From assembly GCF_004366075.1 (NCBI RefSeq), contig NZ_SODU01000001.1:2811134-2875133 (forward strand): DNA of 64,000 bases, given 5' to 3'. Position 1 is the first letter of the stretch, and each line of letters starts with the position of its first letter. Position numbers and translations under genes: made by a program. This stretch comes from Kribbella pratensis. GTDB taxonomy: Bacteria; Actinomycetota; Actinomycetes; Propionibacteriales; Kribbellaceae. The notes below the pieces were generated by a model. That model saw only the letters and a list, made by a program, of their open reading frames with translations, ran no database searches and had not been told where the DNA came from. Below, in pieces: positions 25,232 to 31,874 of the stretch.

Positions 25232-26439
25232 ATACGGATCAGCGGGGCGTCGACGAGTCCCGGTTCCGTGACGCGCTCCGAGGCCTGCCGGCGCGGGTCT
25301 GGATCATCAGTCTCGGCATCCTGGTCAACCGGGTCGGCAACTTCCTGCCCGTGTTCATCGTGCTCTACCTGACCGAGCGCGGCTATTCCGCCGGTGCCGC
25401 GGGTCTCGTGCTGGGCGTGGCCGGTCTGGGCAACGTTCTCGGCAGCGCGTTCGGTGGTTACCTCGCCGACCGGATCGGCCGGCGCTGGACCATCGTGCTG
25501 TCCGCCGTGACCACCGCCGGGCTGACCGCGGTCGTGCCGTTCCTCGGACCGTTCCCGATCATCACCGCAGTGGTCGGGCTCATCGGCGTGACGTCGCAGG
25601 TCTACCGGCCGGCCGCGGCCGCGGCGCTGCTCGACTCCGTGAGGACGAGCCAGCAACGACTAGCCGCGTTCGCCGTGTTCCGGTTCGCGATGAACGTCGG
25701 CGCTGCCCTGGGCGGCGTCATCGGCGGTGTGCTGGCCAGCACCTCATATGTGGAGCTCTTCGTCGGCAATGCCGTCGCGTGTCTGCTCTTCGGGGTCGTC
25801 GTGGCAGTGTTGCTGCGGGACGCACCTCGGCAGCAGACCGATCCGGACGACGCGGACTCGCCGGCAGACACGGCGGTTGGATACCGGCGGGCGCTCGCCG
25901 ACCGCCGGCTGGTGCGATTCCTGCTGATGACCGTGGTCGGGGAGTTCGTCTACATCCAGTCGACCGTCGGCCTGCCCCTGCACGTCACCGAAGTGGGCCT
26001 GAGCGCGCGCGACTTCGGTCTGCTCATCGGGTTGAACGGTCTGGTGGTGCTGGCGCTGGAGTTGCCCATCACCGGCGCGGTCTCCCGGTACCGACCGGAG
26101 TACGTCCTTGCCATCGGCAACCTGCTCATCGGTGCCGGCCTCGCGCTGACCGGCTTGATGACGGGGATGGTGCTGCTTTCGGTCACGGTGCTGATCTGGA
26201 CCCTCGGCGAGATGATGTCCAGCTCGGTCGCCGCGGCGTACCTGGGAAGCCTGGCGCCGCCACGGCTCGTCGGCCGCTATCAGGGCCTGTACGGCGTCGC
26301 GTACACGGCCGGCACGGGCGCCGGCCCCCTCATCGGCGGAGCGCTCTACGCGATCGGTCCCTGGACACTGTGGGCCGTGGTCGCCGCAGCCGGCCTCCTG
26401 GCCGCGCAACTCTGCCTCCCCCGCCGCGGCGCTGCTTGA
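25228..26439 (+). CDS. MFS exporter coupled to the ATP-grasp ligase
   Basis: The protein has 403 residues with twelve predicted transmembrane helices and a longer central loop (about 195-220). MFS signature A is visible as GGYLADRIGRRW between helices 2 and 3, and RPAAAAALLDSV follows helix 4. It begins inside the ligase stop (ATGA). A ligase-exporter pair of this kind is known for the dipeptide antibiotic bacilysin (BacD/BacE), so the protein may export the ligase product and give self-protection. This role is inferred from context. Confidence 0.85.
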   Translation: MNTDQRGVDESRFRDALRGLPARVWIISLGILVNRVGNFLPVFIVLYLTERGYSAGAAGLVLGVAGLGNVLGSAFGGYLADRIGRRWTIVLSAVTTAGLTAVVPFLGPFPIITAVVGLIGVTSQVYRPAAAAALLDSVRTSQQRLAAFAVFRFAMNVGAALGGVIGGVLASTSYVELFVGNAVACLLFGVVVAVLLRDAPRQQTDPDDADSPADTAVGYRRALADRRLVRFLLMTVVGEFVYIQSTVGLPLHVTEVGLSARDFGLLIGLNGLVVLALELPITGAVSRYRPEYVLAIGNLLIGAGLALTGLMTGMVLLSVTVLIWTLGEMMSSSVAAAYLGSLAPPRLVGRYQGLYGVAYTAGTGAGPLIGGALYAIGPWTLWAVVAAAGLLAAQLCLPRRGAA

Positions 26440-26452
26440 CCGACCAGGTCCA

Positions 26453-27337
26453 TCACGACTCCAAAATGCGGTCGAGGGTTCGGCGGCCCATTTTGCTCAT
26501 CGTCGGGTTGGTCTCGACGTAGTACCAGACGACGCCCATCGCCTGTTCGAACGCCCAGGCCTTGCCGCGCTCCCACTCCAGATCGTCAGAGCCCAGCGCC
26601 CGTCGGAGCACTTCCCGCGGGCCTGGCTCTAGCAGGTGCCAGGCACTGACCAGATCCAGCGCGGGGTCGGCCGGGCCGAAGCCGCCGGTGTCGAGTACGC
26701 CGCTGAGCCGGTCTCCCGCGACCAGTACGTTGCCGGGAATCAAGTCACCATGGCTCATCACGTCCGGAGCCGTGCGTGGCAACTCCCGAAAATGGCTCCA
26801 CACCTGGCGCAGCCGAGGTACGTCGAGCAGCCCCTTGCTCTCCTCGAAGCACTTCGCCATCCAGTCGTCGTGGTGAGCGAGAACGCCGCCACGACCTTCG
26901 CCGCTGAACAGCCGCCCCCGCGTCTCCACGTCCCGCAGGGCCGCGATGAAGGCCGCAAGGTCCTCGGCAAAAGCGTCCGACGTACTCGGGTCGGCATCGA
27001 AGGCGATCGTTCCCGGCAGCCAGGTCTGGACCGCCCACGGCATGGGGTAATCCGCTCCAGGTTGTCCGAAGGCGACGGGTTCCGGAACGGGGAAGCGAGA
27101 CACCTGCGCCAGCTCCGCGCTCGCCTCGGCTTCCTGTTCCAGAACCGCCAACGCCTCGGCAGCATCGACCAGACGCAATGGGAAACGCGCAGAGAGGTCG
27201 TTCCCGATGCGAAAGATGGCGTTGACCGTCCCGGTCGAGGGCACGGGTCGAATCGCCTCGCCCTTCCACTGAGGGAACTGTTGCTGGATCAAGGACGCAA
27301 CGGTTTCGGTCGTCACGTCCACCTGGTCGTCGTGCAC
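26453..27337 (-). CDS. Aminoglycoside/macrolide phosphotransferase-like kinase
   Basis: The protein has 294 residues with an APH fold. The N-lobe contains STGTVNAIFRIGNDLSARFP, the catalytic loop is MSHGDLIPGNVLV (Asp base and Asn), and the metal site is VLDTGGFGPADPALDLV, where the Asp is conserved. Members phosphorylate aminoglycosides, macrolides or small hydroxyl compounds; the sequence does not identify the substrate. It converges on the MFS exporter with a 13-base gap, so it is not part of that operon. It is transcribed divergently from the next MFS gene. Confidence 0.85.
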   Translation of the reverse strand: MHDDQVDVTTETVASLIQQQFPQWKGEAIRPVPSTGTVNAIFRIGNDLSARFPLRLVDAAEALAVLEQEAEASAELAQVSRFPVPEPVAFGQPGADYPMPWAVQTWLPGTIAFDADPSTSDAFAEDLAAFIAALRDVETRGRLFSGEGRGGVLAHHDDWMAKCFEESKGLLDVPRLRQVWSHFRELPRTAPDVMSHGDLIPGNVLVAGDRLSGVLDTGGFGPADPALDLVSAWHLLEPGPREVLRRALGSDDLEWERGKAWAFEQAMGVVWYYVETNPTMSKMGRRTLDRILES

Positions 27338-27414
27338 AGGCCCATACCTACACGACAGTCACCACAAACAGCACTCATTTTGACTCGGCAGGTAGTGGGT
27401 ACTGGCGCGGGACG

Positions 27415-28641
27415 ATGAGCGAAGCTGCGGCCCGCCCTGGGGCATCGGTACGAAACGGGCACGTTCTGCGGACCGTCGTGCCTGGTGTCGCGATGATCGC
27501 GGTCACTTTCGGGTTCGCACGCTACGGATACGGGCTCCTGTTGCCACAGATGCAGGCCGACCTGGGCATCACACCGCGCGCCGCGGGGCTGACCGCTTCG
27601 GCCGGGTACGCGTCGTACCTGATCGCGAATCTTTCCGTGATCTGGATGACCGTCAGGCTGGGACCGCGATGGCCGATCGGACTCGCGGCGGCACTCGCGG
27701 CCATCGGGATGACGATCGTCGCGGCAGCCGGCACCTCGTTGGCCGCACAGGTCGGCGTGGTCGTCGCCGGCACCGCGGCCGGTCTGGCATTCCCGCCGTA
27801 CGCCGACATCGTGGATCAGCACGTGCCTGCGGCTCGGCGTGCCCTTGTGTGGTCGACGATCAGTTCAGGAACCGGTTGGGGAGTCGCGATCGGAGGACCG
27901 GTCGCGATCGGCTTGGGAGAGGACTGGCGGCTCGCCTGGCTGGTGTTCGTCGTCCTGGCGGTCGGCGCGGGAGTCCTCGCGACGGTGTGCGCACCATCGC
28001 GAGGTCGAGACTCGCGCCGGCCCCAGGTGCCACAGCTGAGTTGGACCTGGTTCGTCTGCCCGAAGTCCCGCCCCTTGCTGCTCTCCTCCGTCCTCATCGG
28101 GGCGGGCAGCGCTGTGTGGTGGACCTTCAGTGTCGAGGCCCTGCACACAGCCGGGCTTGCAGCCGGAGAAGCCAAGAGTGCCTACGCGGTGTGCGGTGCC
28201 GCCAGCCTCCTCGCCTCGCTCAGCGGATCGGTCGTCGACCGCATCGGCCTGCGGAACAGCTACCTCGGCGCATGCGCACTACTCACCGCAGCACTGGTCC
28301 TGATCGCGGTCGGAGCCCGCCAGTTCATCATCGCCCTGCTGGCCGCGGCGTTGTTCGGTGCTTTCTACAGTGCGGTGGTCGCGACCCAGGGCATCTGGAG
28401 TGCCCACGTCTTCGCCTCACGCCCCTCAGCCGGGCTCGCCGCAGTCAACACCGCACTCACCATCGGCACCATCGCCGGTCCAGCCGCGGCGGGACTCCTG
28501 ATCAACCGATCCGGCTACCCCGCCACGCTGCTCGCGGCGGCCTCAGTGGTCGCGATCTCCGTCGTCTTCTGCCCGCCATCGGCACGCCGCCGCGAGATCC
28601 TGGCAGCGCACCGATGCCGAGCCACACCGATCCGCGACTGA
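27415..28641 (+). CDS. MFS transporter, YbfB/YjiJ-like
   Basis: The protein has 408 residues and twelve transmembrane segments. Helix 1 contains VTFGFARYGYGLLLPQMQAD, the hallmark of the YbfB/YjiJ group. A conserved second-half repeat begins PLLLSSVLIGAGSAVWWTFS. The substrate of this group is not well known. ATG 27415 lies 77 bases from the divergent phosphotransferase start. The gene stands alone, and a 24-base gap separates it from the convergent membrane protein gene. Confidence 0.85.
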   Translation: MSEAAARPGASVRNGHVLRTVVPGVAMIAVTFGFARYGYGLLLPQMQADLGITPRAAGLTASAGYASYLIANLSVIWMTVRLGPRWPIGLAAALAAIGMTIVAAAGTSLAAQVGVVVAGTAAGLAFPPYADIVDQHVPAARRALVWSTISSGTGWGVAIGGPVAIGLGEDWRLAWLVFVVLAVGAGVLATVCAPSRGRDSRRPQVPQLSWTWFVCPKSRPLLLSSVLIGAGSAVWWTFSVEALHTAGLAAGEAKSAYAVCGAASLLASLSGSVVDRIGLRNSYLGACALLTAALVLIAVGARQFIIALLAAALFGAFYSAVVATQGIWSAHVFASRPSAGLAAVNTALTIGTIAGPAAAGLLINRSGYPATLLAAASVVAISVVFCPPSARRREILAAHRCRATPIRD

Positions 28642-28665
28642 CAACCAGCAGGTGCCCTACGATCG

Positions 28666-29556
28666 TCAGGTGCTGATCTTGAACTTCGGCGAGGTCGCCA
28701 GTTCGGCCAACTGGCGGGCAGTGAACACCGGTTGGGTCAGCGGCGATCGCTCCGTGCGGTCGCTCTTCTTGGCCTGTGCGAAATACACGACGGTGCCGTC
28801 GTCGTACCGGTAAGCTGCCCACTGGTCATAGCTGCCGCGTCCCTTGGCGGTCAGTACGCCGACCTTCTTGCCGCCGACGTCCACGAGGTCGCAGGTGCCG
28901 GTCCCGCCCCAGAAGCCCTTCGCCAACGTGCATGGGTCGGTCGCCGGTTTGCCGTTGGGCGTGGTCGACAGCACCAGCAACTTGCCGACCCGGTTGTCTT
29001 TCTGCACCGGGATAGAGGCCGAGTACTCCCAGTAGTCCGGCTCCCCGTCACTGGACGCGTACTGGCTCTGCGGCCATCTCATCGGACCGCCGCCCGGGTA
29101 CTTCAGGTCCGGCGAAGTGAACCCCGGTGGTAGTGACGAGGTCAGGTCGTTCATGAGTTTCACGGCCCGGTCGGCGCGAGGACCCGCGCTCGCCGTGCGG
29201 TCCGCCTGGCCCTCCGGCCACGGGTCGCCAGTCTTCCGGGTCTTCGGCGCAGTCGTCGGCGCCACTGTGGAGACTGGCTGCGACGCGGATGCCGACGGCG
29301 GGAATGCCGACGGTGTACCCGGCCCGCCCGCCACCATTTGGCCCACCGACCGGTGACCGGTGTAGTTCGTGAACAGTGCGGGACCGGCCGTGACGCCAAC
29401 CACCAGCGGTACGACGGCGAGCCCGGCCCATGTCGCCCTGCGCCGCTTGCGCGCCCGGCGGGCCTGCTCGAGAGCGTGCGCAGGATCCATCGACGGCGGT
29501 GGGCTGCTCCGCACGATCACGTCGTGCAGTGCCTCGTTGAGATCCTCTTCGTTCAT
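28666..29556 (-). CDS. Membrane-anchored partner of the SigE-type sigma factor
   Basis: The protein has 296 residues. A cytoplasmic N-terminus of ~40 residues (MNEEDLNEALHDVIVRSSPP) is followed by one transmembrane helix (TWAGLAVVPLVVGVTAGPAL), a low-complexity A/P/S/T linker, and an extracytoplasmic domain of ~170 residues (about 125-296) with two cysteines near PCTLAKGFWGGTGTC. It starts inside the stop of the sigma-factor gene. The position and single-helix topology are those of an anti-sigma factor, but no zinc HCC motif is visible. It may act as an unrelated inhibitor or sensor. Confidence 0.7.
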   Translation of the reverse strand: MNEEDLNEALHDVIVRSSPPPSMDPAHALEQARRARKRRRATWAGLAVVPLVVGVTAGPALFTNYTGHRSVGQMVAGGPGTPSAFPPSASASQPVSTVAPTTAPKTRKTGDPWPEGQADRTASAGPRADRAVKLMNDLTSSLPPGFTSPDLKYPGGGPMRWPQSQYASSDGEPDYWEYSASIPVQKDNRVGKLLVLSTTPNGKPATDPCTLAKGFWGGTGTCDLVDVGGKKVGVLTAKGRGSYDQWAAYRYDDGTVVYFAQAKKSDRTERSPLTQPVFTARQLAELATSPKFKIST

Positions 29557-30047
29557 CGAACCCTCTCCTCTTCCAGCAGTCCACGCAGTGTCGCCAGCCC
29601 GCGCGCGGCCTGGCTTTTGACAGTTCCGGCCGAGCAGTCGAGCAGCTCAGCCGTCTGCTCGACGGACTGGTCCTCCCAGTAGCGCAGGACCAGTACGGCA
29701 CGTTGCCTCGGCGGCACCTTCACGAGTGCCTCCAGCAACACGAGCCGTTCGTCGGCGAAGTCGGCCGACGGCGCCGCCCGATCGGTCGCCTCGGACGCGA
29801 CCGACTCGTGCCGGAACCACCCCCGGCGCCGCTCGGACAGGAAGGTACGGATGAGTGTCTGCCGGGTGTAGCTGTCCATCGCCTCGTGCCGCTGGATCCG
29901 CCGCCACACCAGGTAGATCTTCGTGAACGTCTGCTGCACCAGGTCTTCCGCACGATGCCAGTCGCCACAGAGCAGGTACGCCGTGCCGCGCATGGCATCG
30001 GAACGTGCCGCGAAATACGCCTCGAACGCCGCGTCCCGATCACTCAT
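29553..30047 (-). CDS. SigE-family ECF sigma factor
   Basis: The protein has 164 residues. Region 2 contains AAFEAYFAARSDAMRGTAYL, then CGDWHRAEDLVQQTFTKIYL with the core DLVQ motif. Region 4 contains VPPRQRAVLVLRYWEDQSVE followed by DCSAGTVKSQAARGLATLR. ATG 30047 has GGGAG five bases upstream; an in-frame ATG twelve bases upstream is less likely. It overlaps its downstream membrane partner by four bases. A putative autoregulatory promoter is described at 30073-30104. The group is typical of actinobacteria and usually answers envelope or environmental stress. Confidence 0.9.
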   Translation of the reverse strand: MSDRDAAFEAYFAARSDAMRGTAYLLCGDWHRAEDLVQQTFTKIYLVWRRIQRHEAMDSYTRQTLIRTFLSERRRGWFRHESVASEATDRAAPSADFADERLVLLEALVKVPPRQRAVLVLRYWEDQSVEQTAELLDCSAGTVKSQAARGLATLRGLLEEERVR

Positions 30048-30072
30048 CCGATCTCCCATCCTCGATACCGGG

Positions 30073-30104
30073 TTAGACACGCCTCCGGGGCGGAAGTTGG
30101 TTGC
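30073..30104 (-). promoter_or_regulatory. Candidate ECF promoter of the sigma gene
   Basis: On the minus strand GCAACC (30099-30104) is separated by 17 bases from CGTGTC (30076-30081), which continues into TAA. This matches the general ECF layout of an AAC-containing -35 and a CGT-type -10. The predicted transcript would begin about 15-20 bases upstream of ATG 30047, consistent with autoregulation. Confidence 0.45.
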
Positions 30105-30145
30105 ATCCGCAGGTGGAACCTCGCACACGCGCTAGGGTCACAACC

Positions 30146-30934
30146 ATGTTCGGTGTGCGAGGCAGGACGGCTCATCTGGCGTGGTACCGGACCGATGAGG
30201 CGCCGGCCGAGGTCTTGTTCCTGCACGGGTTCTCGGACTCTGCGCAGTGCTGGGAGCCGGTGATCCGCGCGATGCCCGGGATCCGCGCGCTCGCGATCGA
30301 TGCGCGCGGGCACGGTGAGTCCGGGCTCCCGGACGAACCTGTTCGCTACGAGGCACACCGCGACGATGCCGCCCTCGTGCTGTCGAGCCAGCCCCAGGAC
30401 GGCGGGATCGTCGTGGTCGGCCACTCGATGGGCGCGATGGCAGCCGCGCACCTTGCCGCGTCCCGGCCGGACCTGGTCCGTGCGGTCGTGCTGGAAGACC
30501 CGCCGACCGGAACCCCTGGCGACCGGTCCGACCAACCGTGGTCCGAGCCGAACTGGCTCGCGGAGGTCCGGGCACTCGACCTGCCGTCACGGATCGCGAA
30601 GGGCCGATCCAACGACCCCGACTGGCCCGACGACGAACTCGAGCCCTGGGCCGTGTCCAAGGCGCAGGTCAACCCGCACCTGTTCGATCTGACGTTCCGC
30701 GACGCCGGCCCGTTGACCGACCTGCTCGCCGAGATCACTTGCCCGGTCCTGCTGATCCACGGCGACACCGAACGCGGCTCACTGATCTCCACCGAGTACG
30801 CGGACCGCTGCGCCCAAGTAGCAGCCGGCGAGTTCCGCGCGGCACATATCGCCGGCGCCGGCCACTCGGTACGCCGCGACAAGCGTCCGCAGTACCTCGC
30901 AGAACTCACCGCGTTCCTCGACCGATACCGCTAG
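30146..30934 (+). CDS. Alpha/beta hydrolase
   Basis: The protein has 262 residues. Visible elements are LFLHGFSDSAQCWEPVI (oxyanion HG), the nucleophile elbow VVGHSMGAM (Ser), the acid site LLIHGDTERG, and the catalytic histidine in GAGHSVRRD. The cap region between ~130 and 190 is moderate in size. It is probably an esterase or epoxide-type hydrolase; the substrate is unknown. It is transcribed divergently from the sigma-factor gene and overlaps the convergent dehydrogenase gene by four bases. Confidence 0.85.
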   Translation: MFGVRGRTAHLAWYRTDEAPAEVLFLHGFSDSAQCWEPVIRAMPGIRALAIDARGHGESGLPDEPVRYEAHRDDAALVLSSQPQDGGIVVVGHSMGAMAAAHLAASRPDLVRAVVLEDPPTGTPGDRSDQPWSEPNWLAEVRALDLPSRIAKGRSNDPDWPDDELEPWAVSKAQVNPHLFDLTFRDAGPLTDLLAEITCPVLLIHGDTERGSLISTEYADRCAQVAAGEFRAAHIAGAGHSVRRDKRPQYLAELTAFLDRYR

Positions 30935-31701
30935 TGGAGGGTGTAGCCGCCGTCGATCACCACTACTGAGCCGGTCATGAAGCTGGAGGCCGGCGAGGCC
31001 AGGAAGACGACGGTGGGCGCGATTTCTTCGGGTACGGCGTACCGCCGCATCGGGGCGTCGTCGATCCAGCGGGCCTTGAACTCTGGCTCGTCGACCGGCG
31101 CCATCTCGGTCTTCACGTAGCCCGGGGCGACGGCGTTCACGCGGATGTTCAACGGCGCCCACTCCGCGGCCAGGGACTTGGTCAGCTGATGGACCGCGGC
31201 CTTGGAGGCGTTGTACGCCGGTTGCCACTGCGGACGGTTCACGATCTGCGCGGAGATCGACCCGATGTTGACGATGGTGCCGCCGCCGACCGTCGTGAAA
31301 TGCCGGGCCGCCTCCTGGCTGAGCTTCCACAAGCCGTCGACGTTCGTGGCGAAGACCGCGTCCCATTCGTCGTCGGGTACGTCGAGCGCCGGCCGGTGAA
31401 CGCACGCCCCGGCGTTGTTGACCAGGATGTCGAACCGCCCGGTCGCGTCCAGTGCCGCCTGGATCGCCGCCCGGCCGGAGGCCCGGTCGTTCACGTCGAG
31501 GCCGACACCGACCACCGTCCGTCCGGTGTCGCCCGCCAGCGCTTCGGCCGCCTGCTGCGAGGCCGCGGCGTCGCGCGCTCCGATCACCACATCCGCACCG
31601 GCCTCGGCCAACCCGGTCGCGAACGCACGACCGAGCCCGCGATACCCACCCGTCACGAGAGCCGTCCGCCCGACCAGCGAGAACTTGTCGAGAACCCCCA
31701 T
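30931..31701 (-). CDS. SDR-family oxidoreductase
   Basis: This is a classical short-chain dehydrogenase of 256 residues. It has the cofactor motif TGGYRGLGRAFA, the NNAG box, the catalytic serine in NIGSISAQI and YNASKAAVHQ (YxxxK). The C-terminal PG motif is APGYVKTEM and the end is VIDGGYTLH. It uses NAD(P)H to reduce or oxidise an alcohol/ketone; the substrate is unknown. An ATG at 31701 or GTG at 31704 can serve as start. It is convergent with the hydrolase, with a four-base overlap. Confidence 0.88.
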   Translation of the reverse strand: MGVLDKFSLVGRTALVTGGYRGLGRAFATGLAEAGADVVIGARDAAASQQAAEALAGDTGRTVVGVGLDVNDRASGRAAIQAALDATGRFDILVNNAGACVHRPALDVPDDEWDAVFATNVDGLWKLSQEAARHFTTVGGGTIVNIGSISAQIVNRPQWQPAYNASKAAVHQLTKSLAAEWAPLNIRVNAVAPGYVKTEMAPVDEPEFKARWIDDAPMRRYAVPEEIAPTVVFLASPASSFMTGSVVVIDGGYTLH

Positions 31702-31874
31702 CACACAACAACCGCTTCGATAGTCATCCCGACATTGTCACCGGTCCCCGCGGCTGACCATGGCACCCCAGCCCGAGCCCGCTTCCGGTAGTGCGTCTGT
31801 GGTCTTAGGCTGTTGCGGGTCGGGGAGACTGCGATGGGCCTGAGGTCGGGCGCACCGCTGGAGGGCGGCGGACT

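Noticed and set aside
23881-26439. Open frame of 852 codons starting at ATG 23881 with a GGGAGG site upstream.
   Set aside because: It runs out of frame through the ATP-grasp gene and joins the MFS gene frame by chance. The real starts are GTG 23945 and ATG 25228.
30115-30145. GGAACC at 30115-30120 as an ECF -35 for the hydrolase gene.
   Set aside because: No matching -10 (GTT/CGTC-type) lies at a suitable distance of 15-18 bases before the ATG.
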